Part shown: in pieces, positions 10,001-23,682 of the stretch
Numbering within the stretch: position 1 is the first letter of the stretch
Layout: each line of letters opens with the position of its first letter
From: Apodemus sylvaticus
Lineage: Eukaryota > Chordata > Mammalia > Rodentia > Muridae
NCBI RefSeq assembly: GCF_947179515.1
Contig: NC_067472.1
Span: 178,698,078 to 178,762,077 of the forward strand
Length of the DNA stretch: 64,000 nucleotides
Direction of reading: 5' to 3'
Translations under genes and position numbers: made by a program
The notes under the pieces: model-generated
What the model saw: only the letters and a program-made list of their open reading frames with translations
Databases searched by the model: none
Told to the model about the DNA's origin: nothing

Positions 10001-13000
10001 CTCTATCAGATCCTGAACGGGAAAGGGCCAGGCCTGGAAACTCAGACTGCTGAGCCTCCATGGCTATAGAAGCCTGGTAAGGGGCCCCCTTCCTTGCCAG
10101 AGATGGTCACCAGCAAGGCTGGCAGTATGGGGTCTTGAACAGGTCATGGTGAGGCTGCAGGGCTGGTTCATAGGGCTGTGACACATGGCCTAAGTTGTAC
10201 GTGTTGAGAGGTGGGGGATGTTTGTCTGTCTGAGGCTGGACCAGCCTTCCTAGGGTCTAGAATCTGCTACCAGGCAGCCCTGGGGTGTCTGGTTACTGCT
10301 GCCTCACATCTGGGGGCCTCCTGGACATACATAACTCCTTGGCTGGCCCAGTCTGCACCCTTGTGGATGAGGCCTTTCTCCAGTGGTTGGCAACTCAAGA
10401 GATGGAGTTTAGGTAACTGGAATCTCAGCTGCTATTTGTGCTGTGACCTAAGCAAGCTTTCCTGATTCCCCAAGCCACAGGTGCTGCCTCTGTCCAAGAG
10501 CCACAAAGCTGGCCCCAGAAAGCTGGCTCCAGCCTTGTGTCTCCAGGGCACTCTCCATCAATGATCTGTCACTTAGGACCAGCCAGAGTCTGGTTTCAAC
10601 ATTCTGGCCATCGTGCTCTAGAAATGTGAGTCACATCTGTGCCACCTCTGGCTGCTGCTCGTTCCTGGGATCCAAGTGGCCGGCTAGATAGTTCTGCTCT
10701 CCCCACTGGCCCCACTCCTGGAGGACTCTTCAGAGACCAGGTTGCCTTTCTGCTCTAGAAGCACATGTTACAATGGGGCCTTGGCCTTTGTTGGGCTATC
10801 CTTGTGGGGTAGTGGTGTCCCAGCATCCTAGTTGCCTCTCTGAAGGCATCCCTCCTCCCCAATGCTGCTGTACACTACCTGAAGACATCTGCTTAGCTGC
10901 TGCGCATGCACCCTCACCAGGATGGTGGGGTCCCCTGTGATACCCCAGGACTTGGCTTGGCAGAGTACCTGCTCCTCAGGTCCATATGCTCCTAATTCAG
11001 GTCCTTTATGTGTCTAAAGGGCTGTGCTCACTCATCCCCAAGTCAGCCCAGAACAGGGAGCATAGAAAACATTTTCCCTGAGTGGGGGCCTTCCTTAGTC
11101 ACCAAAGGAGAGCCCCAGGAAACAATCTGCCTTCCAGCCTGGCTTAGGCCTGGCTGAGCCTCAGCTGAGAAGGGGCATCAGATAGACCCATGCTCCATGG
11201 TGGCTCTAATTGCCCAGACATAGGGCCCGGGCCCTGGGCTCCATCTCCCTTGCTTGCACAGCTCTCTTGGCCGTACGTGGGGGCTTTGTGCCTGTGTGTG
11301 GTTAGGTTGTGACAGTGACTAAACCTCCAGCGACTTGGCCTCAGCATTTGGCACAGGTGCTAGTTATGACACCCATGGCTGGGGCGGGGCCCTGGAGTGT
11401 GTGAAGGTTGCCCTCCTCGGGCCAGACTGCGGCTGGGCACAAATCACGCCTGGGCTCCTCCCACCTTTGCAGCCTGCAGGCACCTTGAAGGCCCGGGTCC
11501 TGCTGGGAGGTATCTATCCCTGGATCCCAGAGGCCCACTCTAGACCCTTATGGATGGGGGTGCCGCCGTACTCTCCTACCTCATCCTATGAGTGCCACGA
11601 AATCTCACCCTGGCTTTCTAGCAACAGCAGTGTCCCTGGGTACTGCTCAGAGGCGCGAGGAGACCGGTGGGCCGGGGCAGCAGCATCTTGTTTCCTGCTC
11701 CTGGGGTCTCACCCATCTGTGTGTGCTCCCCACCTGCAGGCTCATGGCTGAGACGCCTCTTCAAGCTCCTATTCCTCATCTTGGCCCTTCGGTTGAGAGA
11801 CCTTCTCCAGGATGTCCTCTCTGATTGTCCCTTCCTGGCCTACCAAAGCCAAATAAATCCTTGATAGCCCAGCAGGGCAGCAAAGTCTAGTCCTGAGGAG
11901 GTGGGGTTCCAGCCTTGCTCTGTGCCTGGTACTTGCTAAGTATGAGGAGTAAGCAAAGCACTAGCCTCCCCCCATGGCTTTTCACCAACTGGAAATACAT
12001 AGTCCTCAATTCCTAAGGGACCTGCACCCCACTCTTGAGATCAGAGCACAGGGTGGGAAGAGCATCTAGAGGTTAGCACACCGCCTAATAATGACGAGCG
12101 CTCAGAGGGATGGCTCCTGTGCTCGGGCCCCAGGATGGGTTTCTGCTGGCCCCCTGCTCCACCTGGCTTCCCTTCCTAGCACTCCAGTGGGCCTGGAGCC
12201 TGCTGCTGCTGGAGCCAGGGAAGCCTCTAAGAGCTTCGGCAACATCCATCAAAGCCCCAGGCTTCCTGCCCAGAGAGTGACAGCCCTGGGGGGCTCCCAA
12301 GCCAAGCCAGGAAGGCAGCAGCTCCCCCTCGCCTGCCCCCAGGCTACTTGGTCAGACAAAGAGCTCACTTCATATGTGGACAATGGCCCTCGCGGGATGG
12401 TTGATGTGGGAGCCAGGCCTGTGGGGTGTGGAAGCAAAGGCATAAAGCCCAGGTCTCAGGGCAGGCCCGGAGAGCTGCAGCGAGCTAGCTGCATGGCAGG
12501 CCAAGCTGGCATTAGGCCCAGGGCCTCTAGCCCAGCCCACCCTGCAGTGTCTACTTCAGGACCTTGGGGACTCATTCACCCTTTAGAGGGGCAGGAAGCA
12601 GCGTGTGTCCAGGCTGCAGGCGCCTCGATGCTGCTGATGAGGCGGAGGCGGAGCTGGGAGCTGTCATGTGCACACTTCCTGAAGCTCCTGCCTCTACAGT
12701 CTGAGAGCACACATACAAGTGCCTGGAGCTAGGCAGAGAGCAGGGAGCTTGCCCTCCATCCTGCAGCCACGATGAGTGGTGGACAATGGACCCCAGGCGG
12801 CCCTTCTAGGTCTGGCTCCTGCAAAGGGCACCACAGGGTAACATGAGGTCCCTGCACCACTAATGGCACAACCTCCATATTCCTCACCATCTCTAAGGAC
12901 AAGGGACAACAGGAAATCTAGCGGCTTGCCCTACCTGCCCCTCTCCCCATACACTGGTCAACACGAGACATGGAGTCAGCTGTTGTGGACACGGCCCTGT

Positions 13001-16000
13001 GTCCCCCTCCACTTCACCTGCTCATCACCCACATTCCTCTCAGCCACATTTAGGACCACAGCAGCTCAAGGTGTTTGGGGCAGACTGTGGCTGCACAGAA
13101 GATGGAGAAACAGTAGATCCCGGGAAGTACCTGCCTCAGTGCTTGATAGAAGGATGGAAACTTCAAGACCCAGCTGGGTATGGTGGCTCATGCCAGTCTG
13201 CACTGCAGCAGCATGGGCTGCTGGCCCAGAAGACACCAGAGTCACTTAGAACTAGGACCCCACCCAGCCAGGATGAACAGTGTTCTCCCAGGTGCTGGAG
13301 TGGCCTGCCCACCCTGCCCACACTCCTGCAGACTCTCCAGAGACCTCCTGGCGAAGCTCACCCCACCCTTATTCTCTGAGTGACAGAGCCTGCTCCTCCT
13401 TCTGGCTCAGGACAAGGAGCCAAGGCCCGCATTCTTCAATCCCCCGGGGCTGCAGCTGCTGGTCCGTGTGTGTTCTGATCCTTCTCGGTCCTGCCTTTCC
13501 CCTGGGCGTCGTTGTGTGATTTCCTGCCTGTCTTTATTTATTCTTCCTTGGAAGGTCTCAGGAAGCAGCCGGGCAGTCTCAGCAGGGCGTTTGTCTTGGC
13601 TCAGGAGCTGAACCCACAAACCAGGGGCAATTCCACTGAGATGGGCAGGGGGCTGACCTAGCCACTGCCAATTCACCACTATGGTGAGGCGATTTGTCCC
13701 CATCTGCCAAGCAGCTTTCTGTGAACACAGGACATTTGAGCCCTGCAGGCCAGGCCTATACTGTGTGACCAGACAAAAGTCTAGCTTTGCCCTTGTGGAC
13801 CCTCAGAGTGTCATAATCTATGGGAACAGCTGGGGGCTCTGTTCTACCTTTCCACAAGGAATCTTCAAGCCACCAGCATGAGCTCTCTGTGTCTACAATA
13901 GCCTAGCATTGACAAGAGTGGGTCTTAGGTTGGCTCTGCCTCCTGTGGCCTCCATAGGAGTTGGGTCTGGATGATCTAGCCTAGTGACTTCCCCAAGTAG
14001 TCTGTATAGCTAGGAAAGGTGACCAAGTGGGTGAAGGTATCCAGTCAAAGGCTTCTCTTGAGTGTAAGTGGGGCCTGGCTTTGTGAGTGCCAGCAGCTTA
14101 GCAGTGACCAAGACTCAGCAGCTTAGAGGGATGCAAGCGTGGTGCTCCTGGATTAGCAGATGGAGACACACTGCTGTGCCAACAAGCAGGGCTCCTTTCT
14201 CCAATTTGCCCCCCTTGCATCCACACTCCGGAGGCCTAGCCCCTCCTCCAGCCTCTACTGCGGCATGACAATTCTGTGCCCCTCCTTCCTGTGGGGGGGT
14301 GGGGTGGGGTCTGAAGGGCCTGCCCCATGCTCCCACGATGACCTTCGTCATCATGATATGAGGGTGCCTTGCTCTGACTAGTGGGAACAGCCTTTTCTGA
14401 CCCAACACCGCCATTTCACTGCTGCCTGCAGGGGTTTGAAGATACCACCTGATGTGACAGAGCCACTGCCAGCTCAACCCGAGTAATGACATAGTTGTCT
14501 GCTTGAGGTTCGCATCACAGACGCTGGATGGCAGAGGCCCCAGCGCCCATGCCAGGGACTGTGCCCAGTGGTGGGTCCTCAGTGGGGAGATGGCCTAGTC
14601 CTTGGTGGAGTGGCAGTAGTTAAACATCATAGGAGAAAACATTCCACCCCATCTTCCCGGTCCAAACTATACCTCTGAAATACTGATCACTCAAACAGTG
14701 TGCAAAACAAGCAAAAATGCCGGCCTGTGGTGTAAAGATAGGAGGCTCCGTGCCTTAGGTAGCCGCCACCTGACCTCAGTTTTAAAAGCGACACAGGAAA
14801 AAGTCTCCAGCTCCAGGTTCCTCCAGGGCTCTATCATAGATCTTACCACAAATGAGAACCCAGGTTTTGGGCTGTTCTGAGTCAAGGGGCCGTGAGGGCC
14901 ACATGCCCTGTGCCCCAGCACTGCCCTATCTAATCCTCAGAGACACAGCTGCTTTTGAGGTGCTGTGCCCTGCAGCAGCCCGGGTGAGCCAGTCAGCACT
15001 GCTGCCCCTGGGGGGGGGGGGCTCTGCTTTCAGGTTTTCCTTGTCTTCCTTTTAGGGCATATTGACTTTCTGTGCTGGACTTGTCCATCTGTCAAGCTCT
15101 GGCTCTGGTTGCTGAGTGAGGGTGAGGGGCTGTAAGCTCCTGGCTCCAGTGTCCTCCTGCCACCACAAATCCCTGCAGTTCCTCGACTCCAGTGGGAGCT
15201 CTGAAGGCTAGCCCACACTGAAGGGCTGTTCTCAGCATGGCTCCTCTGAAAATGACTGATATTGAGGTCCCTCCCTGAGATCACAATGTAAATCATTCCA
15301 ACAATGGGAAATGGGGTCACAGGGGACTATTTAGCCAAATGCGGAACCACCAAGTTCTAGGGCTACAGCCCCGCCACATCCCGGAGCGTTTACAGTCCTG
15401 GGGAGCAAGATCATCTGTTTTGCTTTTCTTTCTTTTTTCTTTTTTAAATCAGGGTACCGTGGGATGTGCGAGTCTGGCCACCAGAGCCCTTAGAGATAGT
15501 ATGAAAACCCAGCTTTCAGGCCTCCCGTGGTCCACCACAGACGCGAAGCTCTTACTCAGCACCTCCAGATCACAGAGAGTTGGGTGGCTGCAGCTCCCTG
15601 GCCCTTCAGAAGGGTTTGGATGCTTGGGACCATCGCTGGCAGAGACTGCCCTAGAGTGGGCTCTGTAGTAGGATGGGGAGCTACCCTGCCGGTTGGGGTT
15701 CAAGGAAACCAGAGGGCCCAGCTTGCAACCAGCATGCTGTGGGCTGGGGCCGAGTCTTACACTCTGGGTGTCTTGGGCCCCAGTGTTGGGGAGAAGTCTG
15801 GGTTCTCCCTATCAAGGGAGGGCTGGGCTGTCACAGGGCCAGTTGCTTCTCTGAGATGAGGTACGGGCAGGGAAGCAGGCTTTGAGTAGCATGATACCTT
15901 GAGTGGGGTCTGGATGGCCAGGCAGGCCATTCGACCTCTTTGGGCCTGTGACCAGGCCTAACCCTGCTGCTTACAGGCAAAGGCCGCAGAGGCCAATGCT

Positions 16001-17195
16001 TCAGTGGGACATCTTTGCCTGGGGTGGTGTGGGTGAATCACCAGGTAGGAGACCGATGTGGCAAGCTGCCCCATGGCCAGATGGACCCTGGCTGCAGCAA
16101 ACAGACTTTTAGGTGGTGTCAAATAAGCCATGTGTCCCTAGAGGGCCTGGCCTGGGGGTGACTGGCACCTCAAAGCTATATTTAAGATGTGGGCTCAAAG
16201 TGAAAATCCGGTAGAGCCACACGTAGCCCTAAATGCTCCCCTTTAGTCTGAGGTACTTATACAAGGCACACTCCCTGATGCTACGAGGTGAGGCAGGCTG
16301 AAACAGCCAATGCCAGAATTGTAGCTCAGTGCTGTGGAGCCTGCTCCCACATCTCAACACCATGAGCTGGGGAGGAGGGCAGACTCATCAGGTAGCACGA
16401 CCAGGTGTTGAAGTAGGACCAGGAAAACCTGAAGGTCCCAGAAGGAAGGCTATAAAGTTGGTGTCACCATTCCCCCTACAGAGAACTGTCATGAAGTGAG
16501 ATGCCACGGGGTAGGGGCTCTGTAGGTTGTGTAAAGAAGCATGGGGAAGACCATACAATGGTGGCCATACGATGAAGTGGGGAGAAGCTGGTTGGATGAA
16601 GAGAGGATACCAGGGTCAATACAATCACTGACACAGGGACAGTGACCATAACAGATGGCTAACTCTTGCTTAGTGGTCTCAGATACTCCCTACCATTCAG
16701 CTTACATCTTATGGAGTAAGCGCTCTCTCCACATACATGCAAAAACCAGTCCCAAAGGAGAGAGTTGCTTCATGCCTCAGGGTCGTGGCCTCTGAGTGAG
16801 GTTAGAGCTTCCTCTGGAGTTCAACCAGATGCCAGGTTCCAAAGCTGGCCTGGCCTTTCCTCAAGTGGACTCTGTTTTGGGATAAAGCAAGGGACATGTT
16901 GATGTTCCAATGACCAGTGTGGGTGGAGGGGTGGGTACGGAGATATGAATGGATCAGACGTGGGGTCACGAGGGGTTGAACTTCCAGATTCAGCACTCTT
17001 CCTGGCTGGTAGTCAACCCTGTGACTTTAGGGTGATCTGGGGGATGTCATATCACCTGGATCTAACTAGCCAAGCATGTGGAATAGATGCAGACAGACTT
17101 CAGGATTTACTTCCTGTGGGTGTCTGTCAGTCAAGGAGTATGTCCCGTCCCCCCATCTCCCAGCCAGGTCCTCAGCTGGCTCGCCTGCCTCTCAC

Positions 17196-17344
17196 CTGGC
17201 TTCATAGTGCTCATGACAGTTCTGCAGCTCCTGAGCACTGCTTCGTAGATGGCCTTCTGGTCCTCTGTGAACTTGCCATTGGCAGGGAAGGAGCAGGTGA
17301 TATCAGAAGCGAAGCAGTAGTACTCTCCACCCATGTCGAACAGG
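17196..17344 (-). CDS. Pepd: Pepd exon 12: Asp276 and Asp287 metal ligands
   Basis: A 149-bp exon: one base finishing Cys273, codons 274-322, and the first base of Gly323. It starts L-F-D-M-G-G-E-Y-Y after acceptor CACAG and ends T-M-K-P before a GTGAGA donor. The D in LFDMGG is Asp276 and the D in FASDITCSFP is Asp287, the two aspartate ligands of the dinuclear manganese centre in M24 peptidases. Gly278 is intact; D276N and G278D are human prolidase-deficiency alleles. The rest is the helical segment FTEDQKAIYEAVLRSC. Confidence 0.98.
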
Positions 17345-17467
17345 CTGTGGGGACAGGGCACTGTGAGGCAGGTGGGCAGATGACCAGAGGTGCCAACCCA
17401 CATACCCCCTGTACTCTCTCTGCTGGGGCCTGGCTGCAGCAGGGAGCTGAGGTCACCTCATCAGATG

Positions 17468-17590
17468 TGACTGATGGTGGCGCACAACTTTAATCCTAGC
17501 ACACAGGAGGCAAAGCAGGCGGATCCCTGAGTTCGAGGCCAGTTGAGTCTGCAAAACAAGTTCTAGGCAGGCGGTGGAGGAAACAACCTC
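17468..17590 (+). mobile_element. B1 SINE
   Basis: Carries ATGGTGGCGCACAACTTTAA, GGCGGATCCCTGAGTTCGAG and GCCAG words of B1. Its 3' end is rearranged. Confidence 0.85.
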
Positions 17591-17659
17591 AAGATCTGCC
17601 TAGGCTACAGATACTCCCTACCATAAGTTTGAAGTCAGTCTGGGAATTTTGTGTGCCCC

Positions 17660-17795
17660 CCCACCCTCCGTCAAGCCCCCCAATCTCAGAAAAAAGTAGG
17701 TACAAAGAGCACCGGTGATGTTTCTCAGTAGATTGTGCTAGCACACATGAGATCCTAGGCTCAGCCTCCAGAAGCACTGCAGGAAAGAAAGATGG
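17660..17795 (+). mobile_element. ID/B4-type SINE fragment
   Basis: The tRNA-like part TTTCTCAGTAGATTGTGCTA and GAGATCCTAGGCTCAG is followed by an A-rich end. It resembles the ID half of B4 and is diverged. Confidence 0.6.
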
Positions 17796-19760
17796 GAAGA
17801 GGAGGGGAGGGAAAGAGCAAGGGAGGACTGGCTCAGCCTGTCCAGGGGAAGCCAAGGAAGAAGCACGGCCTTAGCAGCCTTAGCTGTGGGGACCCATTCA
17901 GAATAGCAGGAGGACTCACAGAAGGATGGCTAGGTCTCCAGATTCCCACATGCCAACTGCCTTCCATATGAGCTTGTCTCGAGACTCACTCAAGGTGGGG
18001 ACCTTGCTTGTGCCCAGGATACATCTGCCATATGTCAGTGGGTTGAGCTTCCCCAGGCCTTTCTGTTTGGCCCACAAAGCTTGGGAGGAACCAGCAAGTG
18101 GTTGGTGCCTCTGGCTCTGCTCTACTGCCTGGTATCATCCTCCCCCTGCCCAGGTAGGACACACGTCTCACGAGTGCCCAAGAGAGGGGCACAGAGGAAG
18201 CGTCAGAATAGCCCCCTAGTTAGCAATGCTTTCCTGGGGTGGGTGGCTGTGCAGGCTGAGACGGCGAAGCGGTCTTGCAGGAGACCCAGAGGCCCAGAGC
18301 CAGTGGAGGCTGGACAATGGTGGAGAACAGCCAGGCCTGCTGGGTCAGGAGAATGGAAGCACCACTCTAGATACTATGTGATGGCCCCTGGTACAGCAGA
18401 GCCCACCTAACAGGCCTTGGGACTCAACACTGTGGACAGAGAATCCTACCCTGTGCAGCATCTGGGATAGAGCAAAAGAAGGTCTGTGGGTCCAGGCCTG
18501 GCTTTCAGGACATGGGTCAGTCTCCCGTGGCAAGGATCACTTCAGAATGCTACAGTGACTAAGGCAAAAGGACATTCACACAAGGCCCCCCTTCCCAACC
18601 CATTCCCCTTTAGCACTCGCAGGAGGGTCATGACGTTAATCCCAATGAAACTGGCTGAGGGACCATGACCCAGTCTTCCTGCATCAGTGGAGGCCAGCTC
18701 TGCTCTGTGCTGTGCTGGTGCCGGTGCCGGTGGGGTAGTGGTAGGCATAGCCATCTGCAGCCACACACACATGCTGGCTAGTCTGAGCCCAGGGCATATC
18801 TGGCTTCCTTTATGAGAGCCTCTCACCCAAATTCCACTCTAATGGTAACCACAAACATTCCAGAAGCTGCCTGTGTGCTAGTACTGAGAGACAGCAAGGG
18901 AGCAGCTGGGCCCCTTGTCCTGCATTTAGAGCATGGATTCCAGCCACGAGGCTTACCAGACAGCACTGGCTATTGCGTGGCAGCTGGTTTTAAAGAAAAA
19001 AACCCCAATGCTCAACCTGCTTGAACACCATACTGGAATCCAAAGTCCTCAATGAGGTACTTTTTAATCTCCTGACTCTTCTAGTTGCAAAACACCATAA
19101 ACGGGGTCAACAGTACGGAAAGCAAAGCACAGATAATATCTCAGGTGATTCCTGGGGAGCCACCCTCCACCCCCACCCCCAACCCCCCAGTACGACTGGA
19201 AACTTTGACTTGGTCAAAGTCTCTGGGGAGGACCCTGTGTAGTGTAAATTCAAGGGACCTGGGCCCCACTTCAGGAGGACCCGCCCAACTTAGTTACAAG
19301 GGGGCCATGAAGCATGGGGCGCTGGAGACACACCCAGGCATCGCTCTCTGGGGTGTGCTGTGGCCTTCAGGGCCAGAAGCTGCCTGCAGGATGTGCTCCT
19401 CCTCAGACTGGGCACAGTGGAGCCTCAGCTGGAGGTCTGTGAACGCAGACCTAGCAAAACCCTCAGTTGAGGAAGGTAAACATCTCAGTTACCTCGTGTT
19501 GACTCGGCCAGTCAACCTTTGGGACCTCGTTTTCCCATCTTTGACATGGGAACATGTCTGCAGGCTGCAGGTGCGTTAGGGTTCTTGGGGCAGAGCAGGC
19601 TGCAGTGAGACATGGGATCCCAGTCTCATGTTGCTGGAGGAAACAACACTTTTATGTGGGCTTTTTGGAGTCAGTAAGGAAGACAATGCTTCGTGGTTTG
19701 CTGGATTCAGAGCATATGAGAATAAACAGCCTGGGCAGACAGGACAGGGCCAGGCATGTG

Positions 19761-19790
19761 GGGACACTCATTCCTGGGACACTCATTCCT
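19761..19790. repeat. 15-bp tandem duplication
   Basis: GGGACACTCATTCCT occurs at 19761-19775 and again at 19776-19790 with no mismatch. Confidence 0.95.
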
Positions 19791-20076
19791 GGGAGGTGCC
19801 ACTTAAAAGAGTGACCTGCGATCGCCCCTGGGGAAGAAGAGTCTACTGGGGCTGGTCTAAAGAAAAAACAGAAATGAGTTATTTTTAAAAACCAGGAAGC
19901 TTACAAGATGACACGAGATGCTAGAGTCATCTAGAATGGGACAAACAAGATTCTCTGGGGCACGGCAGACTGAACCGAGTTCTCCAAACTTTCCCTAGAA
20001 CCGAGGTTAAGATGGCGGGAGCCTGATGTTTTCAGCCGGCCAGGCTTTCTCCTCCAGCTTCTAAAGACTTCAACTC

Positions 20077-20078
<2 letters not shown>

Positions 20079-20107
<29 letters not shown>
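20079..20107. repeat. Poly(T) tract, about 29 bases
   Basis: Uninterrupted T run. No SINE body is recognisable beside it. Confidence 0.95.
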
Positions 20108-21139
20108 GTTAAACTCATCCACTTTCGGGAGAAGGAAGTGCACACCCAGCCAGCCAGTTCCATCCTGCCCGGCGACGATGCTTGGGCACGGGCTTGAGTC
20201 TATTTTTGTGTTCTCAGTTCCCCATATTTTCTGCCTTTATTCTGTTGTTGTTTATTGTTTTTAAATCCTCCCCCAGTGCTTTTCCATGCATAAGTGATTC
20301 CAATTCAAGCCATTTGGAATCCAGGGAAGAAAGCCATCACTTTTATAAATCACCTCCCTCCAGTGTTCTGTCTATTGCGCCTGCCCTTTCCATGTAGAAC
20401 TCTGATAGAGAATTCGGTCACTCTTGGCTCAAAAGAGAATGCGAGATCTCCCCTTCCTGGCTGTGTAGGGACACCCACCAGGGACACCTCCATCACTAGC
20501 CGAGTGGGTCTGTGTGATAATCTGAGACATCTGGGAGATGACATGTCTTCAAGCAATGTGCTGGCGTCTCTTCCCCACATGTGTTCCTACGGCTGTGGTT
20601 CTGGCCGGGATGAGCGGTTCTGTCTTCCGCTGGCTCTTCGTGGGGCAGCTCCAGGCCTGGGCTACCTGCCACCACTGGCCCACCCAGACCCTATCCAGGT
20701 CCTGCTTAATTCCCTTAGGGCCTGTGCAGGGGACCAGCCAGCCCACAGGCAGAAGGGCTCCAAGGGAAACTCGGCAATGTTTATACAAGGGTCACTTTGT
20801 ACTCGGTTTGTAGCTTCATTTTCAATCTTAGTATGCAGCACACACTCAGCTGCTTCTCACCCAGGACTGACATCTTACATGCACGTGTGTTAAGCATGCT
20901 TGCTTTGTGCAGATGCCCCAGTCTGCATCCCAGGCTGGAGGGAGAGAGGTGGGGTTCTGAACAGCAGAAAATGCCCATCTACCCAGTCCTCGGCGGGGGG
21001 TTAGAAAGGAAGGCACTGGTCATTTTTGTCTCTGTAGCAGTGCATGCGCTCCAGGCTGGCCACAATGGGCACCCGCCTCTTCGTTTCACAGTTCAAGCTC
21101 CCCCTCCAGGCCTCTGTGCATGCTGGCTGTCAGGGATAG

Positions 21140-21140
<1 letters not shown>

Positions 21141-21197
<57 letters not shown>
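21141..21197. repeat. (CAG)19 trinucleotide repeat
   Basis: Nineteen uninterrupted CAG units on plus, CTG on the Pepd transcript strand, inside intron 11. It creates poly-Ser and poly-Ala reading frames that are not genes. Confidence 0.98.
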
Positions 21198-21199
<2 letters not shown>

Positions 21200-23682
21200 C
21201 CATGTCTTAAGTGCTCCCCATGGTTACAGGTAGACCCACAGAGGGAACCTCTTTCTATAGAGCCCTGGGCCAGCAACTCCTCAGGGACTAGGTAGGCAGG
21301 GATGGTCCCCCCACACCGGCAGCATATCTCCATCCCCAAATCCCCAGTGTAGATTCTAATGAGAACAGTCCCATGCTGGGGGCCTCCTATGTCTGCAGAG
21401 AACTGGCACAGAGATGCAGAACACTAGTGCCAGGCCAAGACCCAAGGAGGGCACCATACTGTGGCCTGGACAGGGGCACGCACTCAGCTGCTGCCTGCTC
21501 AGCCCCAAGGGCCCAGGGTTGGGCACCAGGGCGGTAGCTGTCGTGGGTGGTGGGGTGGGGGGTGGGGAGGCTAGCAGTCATTATCACGCAGACAGCACAT
21601 GCTTCATTTCACTTTTTGGGTGACCAGTGTCTTGTGATGTCTGTGAGCACTGTCTAGACTAGCGCTTTTTAAACCATGGGTTGTGACGTCAATGGAGTGG
21701 GCGAGGCCACAAAACAGTGACAAACTAAACAGAAGGGACAGAAAGCAGGTGGGAAGGGCCTCTGCTTATGGCCAGAAGGCATATCTGCAAATAGGAGCCC
21801 TAGTTTGAAGGCTAATGGTCTTCTGGGATGGGACACTGAAGGCCCCAGTCAGCTCATCCAGACAGACTTATGTTTGCAGAACTCTCACACCCAAAGGCTG
21901 GCTTAGCTTCCCCCTAGGAAAAGCCCTGAGAGGGCCCTCTAGTGGAGGCCCACCAAGCCTCCCTTTGGAAATAACAAGACTGGGAGGGGCTGGGAATTGA
22001 GCCTGGCAGCAGGCACCTAGCCCTGGATGAAATTCTCTAAAGTCTACTGGAATACTAGGCCGAGAAGATGAACCTTGGATCCCCCCCACCACCACCACCA
22101 CCATGGCCCTTTACTCCAGGCCTTGTGCAGCAGGGGAAGAGCCCTGGGCACAGATTCACTCTGCCTGGGACCACAACTGGCAGCCTAACACACAACTAAA
22201 ACAGGCACAATCATTTTATCCAGTGCAGGGCTCATGAGAGGCAGGGTCTTGCTAAAGTCCAGGACTGAGAATTGGCTCGCCTTCACAGGCAATAGCAAGA
22301 CAGCCTGGGTGACACCCTGGCTCCAGCTGTGACCCAGACGGAGTGACAGTGGCACAGTTCTGGGGGCCCATAAGTACTAACTGTCCTGGGATGAAACTAC
22401 CCTCATTTCTCTGGGTTTTGGTGACATCTGGACATGGTCATTACCAGAACAGGGAGACAGATGAGGCCAGAGGCCACAGCAGGGATGGAGAGGGAGGAGA
22501 CACTGGCAAGCTGCTAAGTGCAGAGCTAGGATAGGCCTGTCCCTAGGTGGACTGCAGGCCCACTTCCCACACCCCAGGTCAGCACAACAAACTACAACCC
22601 AGAAGACCTGGCAGAGTCCTGAAGCTACACTGCCCTCTTCTGGCCAGTGCTGGAGCGCCCTGTATACCATCAGTCAGACCTGCAGCACATGTGCTCTAAT
22701 GGGTTTGGAGAAGGGACATGGCACCTCTTCTAGGGTGGCAGGCAGGAGACATGTCCCACCTGCTTCCCAAATCAGAGCCCCCCAATGAGGTGACATTGTC
22801 TGATGTTTGGGGTGAGCTTGCACAGGAGTCAGGAGAAGCAGGTGGGAGAGTTTTGCACAGGCATGACTCAACCTGGGATGCCCTGCTTCCCAGAGGGTTT
22901 AGGCACAGTTGGTACTTTTCCTGTTGGCCGAGGTGCAGCCCCTGTGGGCTTAGATGCCCGCAGTCTGAGCTGGCTGTGGGAGAGCTCAGAGGGGTATCTG
23001 AGGACCACTCCTTACCCAGAGCCGGTGGGCCATGGCTCCTCCCCTGCTTCTCTAGGCCAGACGTGTTCGCACCCACTTGCCTGGACCTAGATGCAACATG
23101 GAGCGTCTTCTGTGGCCTCCCACTCAGGAAGGGCCTCCTGTGGTCTTGTCAACAACATCCTTTATAAGAACAAGCTGGAGGCACCAGCCAACAGGACTGC
23201 CACCCTTGGTAAGCTGGGTCACCAAAGCCCTGCCTGCTTGCCTTGAGAAAGAAAACAAAACGCAGCCGATGCTTGCTGCAGGACGTGACCTGAGCAGCGG
23301 GGTCAGGGGGAACTCCAGGGACACAGCTGGAAGGTGCTCTTGGAGCCAAGAGGAAACTCTGCGAGGCTTAACAGCAGCCACAGGCCATGCACAGGCCTCA
23401 TGGCACTGAACTGAGCTGACGAGAGGCCCCGACTCCAAAGCCACACACATCCCCATGCCTTCCCTAGGATCCACACAGAGCAGCTGGGCATGGGATCTGG
23501 CCCAGAGAAACAGGAAGGGACCTGGGAGCTACTGGCCGGGATGTGGGATGGCCCGAAGCTCTTGGCTGACAAACTTGATCTGCAGCACAGACCAGCCTGG
23601 GCAGCATCTCGACCTCACGCGTGACGGCTGGGGCCCACAGCTAAGTGGCCTTAGCTGACTCCCAGCTCCACCTAGGGTTTAC

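Larger units (their letters stand above)
8676..17195 (-). other. Pepd: Pepd intron 12
   Basis: About 8.5 kb with a GTGAGA donor beside exon 12. It holds a MaLR-like LTR relic (9131-9457) and a URR1 transposon (9793-10000). The rest, roughly 10.0-17.2 kb, is GC-rich unique DNA with few recognisable repeats. ORFs inside it (for example 12091-12732) show no known domain. Confidence 0.92.

Noticed and set aside
12091..12732. 213-residue plus-strand ORF in intron 12
   Set aside because: No recognisable domain, no repeat origin, GC-rich sequence where stops are rare, and antisense to a known intron.
13170..13230. Possible B1 fragment (AGCTGGGTATGGTGGCTCAT)
   Set aside because: Only the first 20 or so bases fit B1 and the rest does not, so it was not listed.
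16760..16790. TTCATGCC word resembling the expected exon 9 reverse complement
   Set aside because: Flanking bases do not encode the expected peptide, and the position is downstream of exon 12 on the Pepd strand, so the order is wrong.
16945..17493. 182-residue plus-strand ORF
   Set aside because: It runs antisense across Pepd exon 12; the minus-strand frame is the real gene.
20797..21339. Poly-Ser (plus) and poly-Ala (minus) reading frames
   Set aside because: Both come from the CAG repeat read in different frames; nothing coding-like flanks it.
21660..21720. Possible hAT or other DNA-transposon relic (AAACCATGGGTTGTGACG)
   Set aside because: One short matching word and no ends or target duplication visible.
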